DNA of 64,000 bases from Dyadobacter fermentans DSM 18053 (GCF_000023125.1 NC_013037.1:3224001-3288000), one strand, 5' to 3'. Counted from the first letter of the stretch, positions 24,044-33,317 are shown. The notes: generated by a model from the sequence alone, not told the origin. Numbers and translations: made by a program.

Positions 24044-25102
24044 GTGACAGCAAATTCCGCTTCATCGACGCCCCGCGAGCTGGGTTTTACATTTCCCGCC
24101 GAATGGGCGCCGCACCGCGCTACCTGGCTTACTTTCCCGCACAACGACGCCTCCTGGCAAGGCGATAAGCTCGCCAAAATGCGTCCGCAATACCTGGCGT
24201 TCATCAAGGCCATCAGCCAGGGCGAAAAAGTGGGCGTTATCGCCAACGACGAAGCATTGAAGCAATTCATCATCGGCGAGCTCGACAAAACGGGTGTCGA
24301 TTTGAATAAAATCGAGTTTATAGTAAAACCCACCAACGACGCCTGGTGCCGCGACCATGGTCCTTCTTTTGTGGTAAATCCCAAAACCGGCGAAAAAATG
24401 ATCGTCGACTGGGGCCATAATGCCTGGGGAGGTAAATATCCGCCCTACGACGACGATAACCGCACGCCGCGGGCCGTGGCCGAATACCTGAACCTGCCGG
24501 TTGTAAACCCGGGCATCATCATGGAAGGCGGCTCGGTGGAATTCAATGGCGCGGGAACCATTCTCACCAGCGAATCCTGCCTGCTGAACCTGAACCGCAA
24601 CCCGCACCTGAAGCAAGCGCAGATCGAGCAGCATTTGTTTGATTATTATGGTGTAGAGCAAATACTGTGGGTAGAAGGCGGCATAGAAGGCGACGACACC
24701 GACGGCCATATTGACGATACGACGCGCTTTGTGAATGAAGATACCGTCGTGGCTTGCGTAGAAAGCAACCCGGCCGACGACAACTACAAAATGCTGCAAA
24801 CGAATCTCGGCATGCTGAAAAACATGCGGCTGGTCAGCGGCAAGCAACTTAATATCATTGAACTACCGATGCCGAAGGCGGTCGTGATCGACGGTTTCCG
24901 CACGCCAGGCTCGTATGCCAACTTTTTGATCTGCAATGCAGGCGTGATCGTGCCGGTATTCAACAATCCGCACGACCAGGTCGCGATCGATATTCTGGAA
25001 AAAGCTTTTCCGGGCAGGAAAATCATTCCGCTCCTGGCCACGGAAATTATCTGGGGACAAGGCAGTTTCCATTGCCTGAGCCAGCAGGAGCCGCTGGTTT
25101 AA
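24044..25102 (+). CDS. aguA: Agmatine deiminase
   Basis: Converts agmatine to N-carbamoylputrescine and ammonia. It is 352 residues long and belongs to the PAD_porph/guanidino-modifying family. Expected motifs are present: NDAWCRDHGPSFVV, NAWGGKYPPYDDDN, IMEGGSVEFNG, EGDDTDGHIDDTTRF and the catalytic Cys344 in GQGSFHCLSQQEP. The start is a GTG at 24044. With N-carbamoylputrescine amidase at 13897 it forms a complete two-step agmatine-to-putrescine route, although the genes are not adjacent. Confidence 0.93.
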   Translation: MTANSASSTPRELGFTFPAEWAPHRATWLTFPHNDASWQGDKLAKMRPQYLAFIKAISQGEKVGVIANDEALKQFIIGELDKTGVDLNKIEFIVKPTNDAWCRDHGPSFVVNPKTGEKMIVDWGHNAWGGKYPPYDDDNRTPRAVAEYLNLPVVNPGIIMEGGSVEFNGAGTILTSESCLLNLNRNPHLKQAQIEQHLFDYYGVEQILWVEGGIEGDDTDGHIDDTTRFVNEDTVVACVESNPADDNYKMLQTNLGMLKNMRLVSGKQLNIIELPMPKAVVIDGFRTPGSYANFLICNAGVIVPVFNNPHDQVAIDILEKAFPGRKIIPLLATEIIWGQGSFHCLSQQEPLV

Positions 25103-25104
25103 AC

Positions 25105-25142
25105 GTAAAAAGCCGGGAAGCGGTCGCTTCCCGGCTTTTTAC
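25105..25142. terminator. Bidirectional terminator between convergent genes
   Basis: 18-bp perfect stem (25105-25122 with 25125-25142, centred on AAGCCGGGAAGCG) with A and T runs at its two ends. It serves both aguA and the lipoprotein gene on the other strand. Confidence 0.9.
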
Positions 25143-25865
25143 TTATAGATCCGGCTTCTTGCGATTGATATACACATCTTCCAGCACATACTTTCGCGTG
25201 GCGGAAGCGCCGTCCTCCCATCTGAAACAGAGCATTGGCCTCGCCGGATTCGCATAGGCCAGGATATTGTCCAGCAGCACCGGCCGGTCCGACGCGGTGA
25301 TATTCCCGCCCGATTTCAACACCGTCAGATTGAATTTCCTGCTGCTCAGGTTGAGCGTCACGACGAGCGTATGCGAAACGCCCGCCGGAATGTTGCCCAG
25401 CACTTGCTCCCCGCCTTTAAAATCGGTCATCATGCTGAGCTGCCCGGCGTCGGTCAGGAACAATCGCGCGATCATCGCTGCCGAGCCATCGGTAATGTCG
25501 ATAAGCAGCCGCTCGCCCGAGCCTGAATGGGTGGCGGTGTAATAGAACCACAGGGTTTGGGTAAAATCAGTAGAAATGCCTTTGAATGAAAGGAACTGAT
25601 TGTGTGCGGTCAGGCCGGGAGTGTTTATTTCGGTGAATGTAAGCGCCTTGCGGCCGGCAGTGGCGGAGTTGGTCACCTTGATGCGCGGTTGCAGTTCAGT
25701 ACCGTAGTCGATGGCGTCGCCGACGGGATCGCCCGGAATGTTCTTTGCGGGCAGCGAGCCGACGGTTTCACTCTCGAAACTGGAGGTAAGAATGGCCGTT
25801 GTTTTGCAAGATGTAAAGAAAGATACCGGCACCAATGCGAACAGAAGCAAGCGAAAGGTTTTCAT
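25143..25865 (-). CDS. Lipoprotein with probable lectin-like beta-sandwich
   Basis: 240 residues. The N-terminus has a lipoprotein signal (VSFFTSCKTTA, Cys about residue 20). The rest is rich in beta strands with alternating polar and hydrophobic residues (LWFYYTATHSGSGERLLIDI; HTLVVTLNLSSRKFNLTVLK) and resembles concanavalin-like LamG folds, but no family can be assigned with certainty. It is convergent with aguA and ends exactly at the shared terminator. Function unknown. Confidence 0.7.
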   Translation of the reverse strand: MKTFRLLLFALVPVSFFTSCKTTAILTSSFESETVGSLPAKNIPGDPVGDAIDYGTELQPRIKVTNSATAGRKALTFTEINTPGLTAHNQFLSFKGISTDFTQTLWFYYTATHSGSGERLLIDITDGSAAMIARLFLTDAGQLSMMTDFKGGEQVLGNIPAGVSHTLVVTLNLSSRKFNLTVLKSGGNITASDRPVLLDNILAYANPARPMLCFRWEDGASATRKYVLEDVYINRKKPDL

Positions 25866-25975
25866 AGAAGTATTTGAGTTTGATGTTTACTAAAAGTAAC
25901 AGCTCTCACACCCCTGTTTCAGCGTAGTAATACCTGCCTGATTAACCGGCTTTCGGTACGTATTGAAACGGAAAA

Positions 25976-26782
25976 CTACTCCCTGTCGGCCAGATTGTCC
26001 CACTCCGTGCGCTCGTGCAGGAACACATTGTAATCCACAAAACCCCGGATACCGTCCACCCAGCCCTTTTCGCTGTGCTGCCAGAACAGCACGTGCGCGT
26101 CGGAGGCGAGGTCGTCCAGGTGCGTGCGCGAGTAGCCCGCGAGCCAGAGCGGATAATCGTCGAAGTTGCCGGCGATGTATTTTTTGTAATAATGCTCATT
26201 GACGTAAATGATAGGCTTCACGCCGTAATGCGCCTCGATGAGCGTGAGCCAGTTGCGCACACCTTTGATAATGATGTCGTCCGGCTTGCCGCCATTGACT
26301 TCCAGATCAAGCACCGGCGGCAGGTCCCCGGGTTCCATTCTTACCTGGCCGATGAAGTTATCAACCTGGCGGTCGGACATCACCCTAGGATTATAGAAAT
26401 GGTACGCACCGCGCTTCATTCCTACCCGCCTGGCTTCCGCCCAGTTGCGTTTGAACTGCCTGTCGAGGTGCGTGGCGCCTTCCGTGGCTTTGATATACAC
26501 GAAATCAATACTTACATTTTCCGAGCGCGCCATTTTGAGTTTATCCCAATTGATCTTCGCATTGTGGTGCGAAACGTCGATCCCGTGAACGGCATACCGC
26601 AGCGGCAGCTTGATACCGAACTTGCTGATAAACTCCCACTGATTTTCGTCTGTTTTATCGCTCCACCAGATCAGTCCGCCGATTATCACTACCACGGCCG
26701 CGATAATGGCCCAGCCCTTCGCAGGGAGCGGTTTCAGGTATTTAACATTACTAACTGACGAGCGGGTCTTCTTTTTTGCCAT
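25976..26782 (-). CDS. Membrane-anchored glycoside hydrolase family 25 lysozyme
   Basis: 268 residues from the ATG at 26782; a TTG nine bases earlier is less likely. A basic N-terminus and one membrane segment (WAIIAAVVVIIGGLIWW) place the enzyme on the periplasmic face. The GH25 barrel begins with YAVHGIDVSHHN, contains the catalytic acidic pair in PPVLDLEVNGG, and continues with YVNEHYYKKYI and WQHSEKGWVDGI. It would cut the glycan strand of peptidoglycan. A stand-alone gene between the lipoprotein and a divergent secreted protein. Confidence 0.88.
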   Translation of the reverse strand: MAKKKTRSSVSNVKYLKPLPAKGWAIIAAVVVIIGGLIWWSDKTDENQWEFISKFGIKLPLRYAVHGIDVSHHNAKINWDKLKMARSENVSIDFVYIKATEGATHLDRQFKRNWAEARRVGMKRGAYHFYNPRVMSDRQVDNFIGQVRMEPGDLPPVLDLEVNGGKPDDIIIKGVRNWLTLIEAHYGVKPIIYVNEHYYKKYIAGNFDDYPLWLAGYSRTHLDDLASDAHVLFWQHSEKGWVDGIRGFVDYNVFLHERTEWDNLADRE

Positions 26783-26851
26783 ACCGCGCAAAAGTACGAA
26801 AGATCGTTGTTCCAGGCATATTGCCGCTCATTTTCCAGAGTTACCATCCAT

Positions 26852-26872
26852 GTACTATGCAATACATAGTAC
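26852..26872. promoter_or_regulatory. Palindromic operator candidate GTACTATG-N5-CATAGTAC
   Basis: Perfect 8-bp arms (26852-26859 and 26865-26872) with a 5-base centre. It lies 13 bp upstream of the -7 element at 26886, where it would cover the -33 region. The form (TACTATG...CATAGTA) resembles operators of PadR-type regulators in related bacteria; that link is from memory and not proven here. Confidence 0.5.
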
Positions 26873-26885
26873 CTGATATTGCCCA

Positions 26886-26893
26886 TATATTTG
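26886..26893 (+). promoter_or_regulatory. -7 element TATATTTG of the small secreted protein gene
   Basis: Exact TAnnTTTG match 46 nt before the ATG at 26940; the -33 position falls in the palindrome and has no good match, as expected for a regulated promoter. Confidence 0.5.
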
Positions 26894-26939
26894 AATCATC
26901 CAAACGGAATTAGTGCTCACCTTTTAAATAAACATAGCC

Positions 26940-27320
26940 ATGAGACCTTCAATCAAAACAATCGCAATGACAATGGTAATCGCTGCAACCTTCGCTTTCA
27001 ATGCTGTCGCCGAAGACAAGGAAGGCAAAAAAGCGGTAGTCTTCGAAACGGGCATTTTCGCCTCCAAAGCCGGTAAGTTGCATGTTAATGTGGATAAATA
27101 CACCAATAATAAGGCGTTGATCGTCATCACGAACTACAAAGGCGAGGCTATCCACCGCGATGTGATCAGCCGCAGCACGGACAAGTTCAGAAAGGCCTAC
27201 AACATCAACGAATTGCCCGAAGGCAGCTACACCGTTGAGATTACGGCCAATGGCAAAAAAGTCGAAAAGCATTTCGATGTGACTGAAATCCGCACCGACC
27301 GCCGCGTTGCCGTCAAGTAA
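26940..27320 (+). CDS. Small secreted protein with a T9SS-CTD/DUF3244-like beta-sandwich
   Basis: 126 residues. A signal peptide (ending near FNAVAEDK, residue 24) is followed by one compact beta domain: LHVNVDKYTNNKALIVITN, then INELPEGSYTVEITANGKK. That pattern resembles the Por-secretion sorting fold or DUF3244, but here it forms nearly the whole mature protein. It is probably periplasmic or surface-exposed; function unknown. Expression may be controlled by the palindrome at 26852. A strong terminator follows. Confidence 0.7.
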   Translation: MRPSIKTIAMTMVIAATFAFNAVAEDKEGKKAVVFETGIFASKAGKLHVNVDKYTNNKALIVITNYKGEAIHRDVISRSTDKFRKAYNINELPEGSYTVEITANGKKVEKHFDVTEIRTDRRVAVK

Positions 27321-27340
27321 TCGCCCTCTTCAAAGCCAAA

Positions 27341-27381
27341 ACGGCCAGCTTGGAGTTCCGAGCTGGCCGTTCTGCTTTTTT
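27341..27381. terminator. Terminator after the small secreted protein gene, convergent with leuS
   Basis: 10-bp perfect stem ACGGCCAGCT (27341-27350) with AGCTGGCCGT (27361-27370), then TCTGCTTTTTTT. It lies 18 bp beyond the end of leuS and may serve both strands. Confidence 0.8.
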
Positions 27382-27398
27382 TGTATTTCAACCGTGGA

Positions 27399-30308
27399 TC
27401 AGATCACCACGTTCACAATCCGTTTTGGAACGACGATCACTTTTTTGGCAGGCTTGCCTTCCATCCATTTCTGAACGGTTACGTCGGCCAATACCTCCTT
27501 CTCGATGTCCGCCGCCGGCGTGTCCAGCGGGAATGTCAACGACGCGCGCACTTTTCCATTGATCTGCACCGGATATTCGAATACTGAATCCTGCACGTAT
27601 TTGGCTTCAAAAACCGGGAATTCGGCTTTGGAAACACCTCCTGCTTCATTACCCAATGCCGTCCACAATTCTTCCGAAATATGCGGCGCGTAGGGCGAAA
27701 GCAGGATTACCAATTGCTGCAATACTTCTTTGCTCTGGCATTTCTGGCTGCCGAGCTCATTCACGCACACCATAAACGCACTCACTGCGGTGTTGAACGA
27801 GAAGTTTTCGATGTCCTCACCGATCTTTTTGATCGTTTTGTGCAAAGTCTTCAATTCGTCGGGCTTCGCGGGAACGTCTTTCACCTGCCACTGGCCGGTT
27901 TCGGTGTAAAACAGGCGCCACAGCTTACGGATGAAGCGGTACGTTCCGTCGATTCCATTGGTATTCCAGGGTTTCGCCTGATCGAGCGGCCCGAGGAACA
28001 TTTCGTACAACCGCAGGGTATCGGCCCCGTAGCGCTCCACGATATCGTCCGGGTTCACGACGTTAAACTTCGATTTCGACATTTTCTCCACTTCCACACC
28101 GCAAATGTATTTGCCGTCTTCGAGGATGAACTCAGCATGCTCGCCAGCGATATCCGGCCGCGTCGCTTTGAACTTGTCCACATCCAGCACGTCGTTTTCC
28201 ACAATATTCACATCCACGTGCAATGCCGAAACCTCATATTGCGATTTCAAACCGGCGCTTACAAACACAGGCTTGCTGTAATCCTCTCCTTTGACGCGGT
28301 ACACGAAGTTGCTGCGCCCCTGGATCATGCCCTGGTTGATGAGCTTTTTGAACGGCTCCTCTTCCTGCACAAATCCGCGGTCTTTCATGAATTTGTTCCA
28401 GAAACGGCTGTACAGTAAGTGCCCCGTCGCGTGCTCGGTGCCGCCGATGTACAAATCCACATCTTTCCAATAGCCGATCGCCTCTTTCGATGCGAATTCG
28501 TTCTCGTTTTTCGGGTCCATGTAGCGGTACCAGTACCAGCTGCTGCCCGCCCAGCCCGGCATGGTGCTGAGCTCGTAGCTATAACCTGCTCCGGTTTCGT
28601 AACCGTGACCAGAGCCCGAATTATAGCCAACACCTGAGCCATAAGACCACCCAACAGCGCGGCCCAGCGGCGGCTCTCCGTTTTCAGTCGGCAGGTATTT
28701 ATCAACTTCCGGCAGGTTCAACGGCAGCTCGTTCAAGTCGAGCAGATATGGTACCGGCTGGCCTTCGCTGTCATTTTTGTAATAAACAGGCACCGGCTCG
28801 CCCCAGTAACGCTGGCGGCTGAACACCGCGTCGCGCAGGCGGTAGTTGATTTTTCCTTTACCTAATCCTTTTTCTTCCAGTACATTGATCAGCTTTTCGG
28901 TGGCCTCTTTGTAGGTCAATCCGTCGATAATGCCTGAATTGATATATTTTCCTTCTTTCGTCGCGTCGGCTTGTGTTTCAATGTCCTTTTGCGCGTCGAG
29001 GATCGGGATAATGGGCAGGTTGAAATGCTTGGCGAAGTTCCAGTCGCGCTGGTCGCCGGATGGTACGGCCATGACCGCCCCGGTTCCGTAGCCTGCCAGC
29101 ACGTAGTCGGCAATGTAAACCGGCACCTTTTCTCCGCTGAACGGATTGAGCACGTACGCACCCGTGAATGCACCCGAAACCGTTTTCACGTCCGACATCC
29201 GGTCGCGCTCCGATTTCTTCTGCGTCATGGCAATGTAGTCATCAATTTCCGCCCGCTGCTCCGGCGTCGTGATCACATCCACAAGCTCATGCTCCGGCGC
29301 GATTACCATAAACGTAACGCCGTAAATCGTGTCTACTCGTGTTGTGAACACTTCGATAGAGGGAGGAAAGGAGGAAAGGGAATTTACAATACCACTTTCT
29401 CCCTTTCCTCCATCTTCCCTTTCCTCCCAAACCTGAAATTTGACCAACGCTCCAACCGAACGTCCGATCCAGTTCCGCTGCTGCTCTTTCAATGACTCCG
29501 TCCAATCCACCGTGTCCAGGCCGTCGATCAATCGCTGTGCGTATGCGGTGATGCGCATCATCCATTGGCGCATCAGTTTCTGGATCACGGGGAAGCCGCC
29601 GCGTTCGGAAACACCGTCTTTCACCTCGTCGTTCGACAATACCGATCCCAGGCCGGGGCACCAGTTTACGGTTGCGTCGGCGACGTAGGTCAGGCGGTAT
29701 TTCAATGTCATCTTATATTGTACCTCTTCCGACCATGCATTCCACTCTTCGGCAGTGAATGCGGGGGTATCTTCATCCGCAGGTGCATTGATTTTGGCAT
29801 TACCTTCCTGCGCGAATTTCGCGGTCAGGGTTTCAATCGGCTCCGCCTGGTCGGTATCGTTGTTGTACCAGCTGTTGAACAGCTCCGAGAAAATCCATTG
29901 CGTCCATTTATAGTAGCCCGGGTCGGACGTCCGCACTTCGCGGTTCCAGTCGTAGCTGAGTCCCAGGTTTTTCAGCTGCTCGATATAGCGGCTGATATTC
30001 TGCTCGGTGGTAATGGCCGGGTGCTGGCCGGTTTGGATGGCGTATTGCTCGGCGGGCAATCCGAAGCTATCGAAGCCCATCGGATGCAGCACGTTGAAGC
30101 CTTTCAGCCTTTTGTAACGGGAATAGATATCCGAGGCAATATACCCCAGCGGATGCCCCACATGCAGCCCTGCGCCCGAAGGGTAGGGAAACATATCCAA
30201 CACATAATACTTCGGCAACTCCGACTCATTGGACACGCTGAATGTGCCGTTCTTCTGCCAGAAATCCTGCCATTTTTTTTCTATTTCGCGATGACTGTAC
30301 TCGCTCAT
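27399..30308 (-). CDS. leuS: Leucine-tRNA ligase with two repeat-derived inserts
   Basis: Charges tRNA-Leu; class I synthetase. 969 residues, longer than the roughly 920-930 expected for this phylum (from memory). HIGH-type motif HVGH at residues 49-52 ([16 protein letters not shown]), KMSKS near residue 740 ([16 protein letters not shown]), and CP1 editing-domain sequence ([20 protein letters not shown]). Two stretches look foreign: about residues 294-316 ([20 protein letters not shown]), encoded by an inverted purine/pyrimidine repeat, and about 551-579, a Gly/Tyr/Ser-rich string ([19 protein letters not shown]). Both keep the frame and all catalytic motifs remain, so the enzyme is probably functional. 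Confidence 0.93.
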   Translation of the reverse strand: MSEYSHREIEKKWQDFWQKNGTFSVSNESELPKYYVLDMFPYPSGAGLHVGHPLGYIASDIYSRYKRLKGFNVLHPMGFDSFGLPAEQYAIQTGQHPAITTEQNISRYIEQLKNLGLSYDWNREVRTSDPGYYKWTQWIFSELFNSWYNNDTDQAEPIETLTAKFAQEGNAKINAPADEDTPAFTAEEWNAWSEEVQYKMTLKYRLTYVADATVNWCPGLGSVLSNDEVKDGVSERGGFPVIQKLMRQWMMRITAYAQRLIDGLDTVDWTESLKEQQRNWIGRSVGALVKFQVWEEREDGGKGESGIVNSLSSFPPSIEVFTTRVDTIYGVTFMVIAPEHELVDVITTPEQRAEIDDYIAMTQKKSERDRMSDVKTVSGAFTGAYVLNPFSGEKVPVYIADYVLAGYGTGAVMAVPSGDQRDWNFAKHFNLPIIPILDAQKDIETQADATKEGKYINSGIIDGLTYKEATEKLINVLEEKGLGKGKINYRLRDAVFSRQRYWGEPVPVYYKNDSEGQPVPYLLDLNELPLNLPEVDKYLPTENGEPPLGRAVGWSYGSGVGYNSGSGHGYETGAGYSYELSTMPGWAGSSWYWYRYMDPKNENEFASKEAIGYWKDVDLYIGGTEHATGHLLYSRFWNKFMKDRGFVQEEEPFKKLINQGMIQGRSNFVYRVKGEDYSKPVFVSAGLKSQYEVSALHVDVNIVENDVLDVDKFKATRPDIAGEHAEFILEDGKYICGVEVEKMSKSKFNVVNPDDIVERYGADTLRLYEMFLGPLDQAKPWNTNGIDGTYRFIRKLWRLFYTETGQWQVKDVPAKPDELKTLHKTIKKIGEDIENFSFNTAVSAFMVCVNELGSQKCQSKEVLQQLVILLSPYAPHISEELWTALGNEAGGVSKAEFPVFEAKYVQDSVFEYPVQINGKVRASLTFPLDTPAADIEKEVLADVTVQKWMEGKPAKKVIVVPKRIVNVVI
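28571..28655. repeat. Degenerate tandem repeat inside leuS (Gly-Tyr-Ser-rich insert)
   Basis: About three to four imperfect units of 18-24 bp (ATAGCC/GTAACC followed by TGAGCC/TCCGGT-like parts). Read in the leuS frame they give [15 protein letters not shown] and GYSYE. It sits just before the conserved [14 protein letters not shown] segment. Confidence 0.65.
29359..29428. repeat. Inverted purine/pyrimidine repeat inside leuS
   Basis: Left arm 29359-29380 is a purine tract of GGAGGAAAGG units. Right arm 29396-29428 is the inverted pyrimidine copy (CTCCCTTTCCTCC). They are separated by about 15 bp. The right arm read in reverse is very close to the purine tract at 6706-6747 between cysD and cysN. 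It adds roughly 20 in-frame codons to leuS. Confidence 0.75.
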
Positions 30309-30500
30309 ATCCTGTTAGTTGTTATGCTTTTCTCTGTGCGCCCCGTGTGCGTATCCGCCCAGAGTCCTGATTATCAGAAAGTAAAGCTTTTGTTTAATTT
30401 CTATTCTCCCAAATAAACCGCAAAAATAGCGTTTTTTGATCGGATTCGGGCTGTCCGTCTGATTATTAAGCCATCATCAAATTCGGAACGTTTCGCAGGC

Positions 30501-30761
30501 GCAGGAGGCTCCTTCGGAGCCGGGAATTCCATGCGCGTTCATTTGCTATAAACAGGTTGCCCCTCCGGGGCGTTTGTTGATCCGCTCGCACGATCGTAAC
30601 GCCGGTGAATGCTACAAACAGGTCGGGCCTCCGGGGCCTTGTTTGTTCCGCTCGCAGGATCGTAATGCCGCTGCATGTCATCGCAACGCCGCTCCGGAGG
30701 AGCTTTCTGTTTATAGCAATCGCCGCCACCCGCCCTCGTTGGCTCCGAAGGAGCCTCCTGC
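30501..30761. repeat. Composite intergenic repeat with 21-bp perfect terminal inverted repeats
   Basis: The ends 30501-30521 and 30741-30761 are perfect 21-bp inverted copies, each containing the hairpin GGCTCC-3-GGAGCC. Inside are two direct copies of a roughly 60-bp unit (about 30545-30601 and 30611-30665; shared CTCCGGGGC, TCCGCTCGCA and GATCGTAA) and a third inverted partial copy (about 30685-30720). Further mini-hairpins are GCCCC-TCC-GGGGC (30559-30571) and GCTCC-GGA-GGAGC (30691-30703). There is no coding sequence. The rest of the leuS-OMP gap (30309-30500) shows nothing recognisable. Confidence 0.75.
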
Positions 30762-30833
30762 GTCGCGCGATCCGGCATGGAATTTTACTGTTGTGAAGAA
30801 GTTATCCATTCTTTTCCCCAATTTTCAAGTGCT

Positions 30834-31505
30834 ATGAAAAACGTGATGATTGCCTTGTGCGCATTGTTGATCAGCTACTCCGCCTCTGCTCAGTACGACC
30901 CCGCTTTCCGTTTCGGAATTAAGGCCGGAGCTAACTTATCGAATATCAACGGCAGCAACGACCTCACCCTCGCCCCCGGCGGTGATGCATTCAACTTCAA
31001 AGACAACTCGGATCGCTCGCTAGGCTTCGCAGGCGGCGTTTTCTTCCGTTTTGGAAAGACATTCTACATTCAACCCGAGCTGTTGCTGTCGCAAAAAGGC
31101 GGCCGGTTCAATGTTTATAAGGATGGCCTGACCAACTCTCAGGGCAAGGTGGATGTGCGGTTCAGCAATTTCGACCTGCCGGTGCTGTTTGGTTTCCGCG
31201 TCGCACGGTTTTTCCGCGTGAATGTCGGCCCAATGGCGTCGCTCCGGCTGTCAGGCAATGGCAAGATCGGCGACTCGTTCGATGATTTTACGGGCGATAA
31301 CTCGGATGTAATGTTCCGGAACAGACTAGCGTACGGCTACCAAGCCGGTGTCGGTTTCGACTTCGGGCGGTTAAGCCTCGACGTGCGTTATGAGGGCAAT
31401 TTTACGGAGATCGTAAAGGTGAATTTTAACAACGCTACTACCGCCTCGCAGTTCGGGAAGAAGGGCAACCTGTTCCAGGCAACGCTCGGCTACGCGATAT
31501 TCTAA
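30834..31505 (+). CDS. Outer-membrane beta-barrel protein (porin/OmpX-like, PF13568 type)
   Basis: 223 residues from the ATG at 30834, which begins a clean signal peptide (MKNVMIALCALLISYSASAQ). The frame continues upstream, but that part is repeat DNA. The mature part shows FRFGIKAGANLSNI, YIQPELLLSQKGGRF, YGYQAGVGFDFGRLSLDVRY and a terminal aromatic strand (ATLGYAIF), the pattern of the outer-membrane beta-barrel domain family common in Bacteroidota. It is monocistronic, followed by a terminator. Function unknown. Confidence 0.85.
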   Translation: MKNVMIALCALLISYSASAQYDPAFRFGIKAGANLSNINGSNDLTLAPGGDAFNFKDNSDRSLGFAGGVFFRFGKTFYIQPELLLSQKGGRFNVYKDGLTNSQGKVDVRFSNFDLPVLFGFRVARFFRVNVGPMASLRLSGNGKIGDSFDDFTGDNSDVMFRNRLAYGYQAGVGFDFGRLSLDVRYEGNFTEIVKVNFNNATTASQFGKKGNLFQATLGYAIF

Positions 31506-31530
31506 AACCGGCGGATATGCTCAAAACATC

Positions 31531-31563
31531 AAACGGAATCTGTGGCATTGGTTCCGTTTTTTT
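31531..31563 (+). terminator. Intrinsic terminator after the beta-barrel gene
   Basis: AAACGGAA (31531-31538) pairs with TTCCGTTT (31552-31559), with further pairing inside, and runs into seven T. Confidence 0.8.
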
Positions 31564-31596
31564 CTTCGCCATGCCTGCCGAATGCGGGGCTATTTC

Positions 31597-31604
31597 TACT
31601 TTTG
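31597..31604 (+). promoter_or_regulatory. -7 element TACTTTTG before the XRE/ScfR-like regulator
   Basis: Matches TAnnTTTG, 63 nt ahead of the GTG start at 31668. No clear -33 box. Confidence 0.4.
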
Positions 31605-31667
31605 TGTTTCATTCATTAAATTGCCTGTAAGCGAAAACGCACGAAATCAGGCCCATAAAGCAGCACA

Positions 31668-33158
31668 GTGGCGATCAATCAAGATAATGTAAGACTGGTT
31701 TTCGGACTCAAACTCAAACAACTCCGGCTCGACAAGGGAATGTCGCTCAGCGAACTTTCTCAGAAATCGGGGTTGTCGATTTCGTATATCAATGAAATCG
31801 AGAAAGGAAAGAAATACCCGAAATCCGACAAGATCCTTGCATTGGCGAGCGCCATTGAAGTCGATTACGACACGCTGGTTTCATTAAAACTGAGCAAACG
31901 GCTCGAACCGATTTCCGATCTGCTCAGTTCGAATGTGCTAACGGAATTACCGCTCGAACTGTTCGGCATTGACCCGGCCAACCTGCTCGAAATCCTTTCC
32001 GACGCGCCCACCAAAATCAGCGCATTTGTAGGCACACTCATCGAGATCGCCCGGAATTACAACATGTCGATCGAGAAGTTTTATTTCTCGGCATTGCGGA
32101 CTTATCAGGAAATGCACGACAATTATTTTGAGGATATCGAACTTGAAGCGGAGCGATTCCTGGAAGAGCACCATGTGGAAGCCAGCCGCCTTCTCGACGA
32201 GCAGCAGCTCGAAAGCATTCTCAAAACGCAATACCATTACACGATCGAGCCGATCAACGAGCGCACCAACCCCGAATTCGCGACGGTGCGGTCGCTCACG
32301 ATCACGAACGCATCCGGCACCCGCCTTTTGATCAACGCCCATTTATCCTCCGTACAACGGGCATTTATCTACGGGCGTGAGATAGGGTATTTGTATCTTA
32401 ATCTGAAAAACCGGCTGCATACGACAGCGCTCGTGGAAGCGGAGTCGTTCGAGCAGTTGCTGAACAATTTCAAGGCATCCTATTTTGCCAGCGCGGTGAT
32501 TATCAAGCGGAGTTTGCTGGTGCCGGCCATTGCCAACATTTTTGCACAAAAAACCTGGCAGCCGGAAAGCCTCATTCAGCTCATTCACGATTTCAATACA
32601 ACGCCCGAGTCGTTTTGCTACCGGCTGAGCAATGTGCTGCCCCGGTATTTCGGCATTAATCAAATTTTCTTTGCGCGGTTCAACAACTTCGTCGGCCAGA
32701 ATATCTTCCACATGACGAAGGAAATGCATATTTCCAGAAAGCATTACCCGCACACGGTGCGCGACGAGCATTACTGCCGCCGCTGGGTTGCCCTTACCGT
32801 CCTGAACGACCTGGGCGACATGATTTTGGCCAAACAGCCGCCGCGCATCCTCTGCAAAGCGCAGAAATCGACCTATATCGACACCCAGGACCAGTATCTG
32901 GTGGTGAGTTTTGCGCAACCGATGTCGCCTACGCCCAACCTGAACGTGAGCGTGTCCATGGGGATTTATCTCGATGAGCAGACGCGTGAAAAACTGGCAT
33001 TTCTCGATGATCCCGCCCTTAATTCCCGCGAGGTAAACCAGACCTGCGAACGCTGCTCGCTCTTCGATTGCCGCGAGCGCATTGCAGCACCGGTGATCCT
33101 CCAAAAACGGCATAAGAACGAAGAGCTTCGGAAGGCATTGAAAAAGATGATTAATTAG
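31668..33158 (+). CDS. XRE-family regulator with ScfR/RamB-like sensory region
   Basis: 496 residues. The N-terminal helix-turn-helix spans about residues 12-66 (LRLDKGMSLSELSQKSGLSISYINEIEKG). The middle contains a degenerate ImmA/IrrE-like part. The C-terminus has a cysteine motif QTCERCSLFDCRERIAAP, as in the short-chain fatty acyl-responsive regulators (PF09856, RamB/PrpR type of actinobacteria). It likely senses an acyl-CoA and controls carbon or fatty acid genes. The nearby hydroxylase and acyl-CoA dehydrogenase genes fit this, but the targets are not shown. The start is a GTG. Confidence 0.7.
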   Translation: MAINQDNVRLVFGLKLKQLRLDKGMSLSELSQKSGLSISYINEIEKGKKYPKSDKILALASAIEVDYDTLVSLKLSKRLEPISDLLSSNVLTELPLELFGIDPANLLEILSDAPTKISAFVGTLIEIARNYNMSIEKFYFSALRTYQEMHDNYFEDIELEAERFLEEHHVEASRLLDEQQLESILKTQYHYTIEPINERTNPEFATVRSLTITNASGTRLLINAHLSSVQRAFIYGREIGYLYLNLKNRLHTTALVEAESFEQLLNNFKASYFASAVIIKRSLLVPAIANIFAQKTWQPESLIQLIHDFNTTPESFCYRLSNVLPRYFGINQIFFARFNNFVGQNIFHMTKEMHISRKHYPHTVRDEHYCRRWVALTVLNDLGDMILAKQPPRILCKAQKSTYIDTQDQYLVVSFAQPMSPTPNLNVSVSMGIYLDEQTREKLAFLDDPALNSREVNQTCERCSLFDCRERIAAPVILQKRHKNEELRKALKKMIN

Positions 33159-33317
33159 TTATTGTCAACCAGTTACTCAGGTTATTAGCATTCAAATTCT
33201 AAAAATCCGAACCCTTGATGGGGGTTTCTTGTCAAATGGATGTCTGATAAGTACCCGCCGAGTTATTAAAAAATTCTTAGAAATAGGCAGGTCAAAAGTT
33301 ACATTTCTCTTCTGAAT

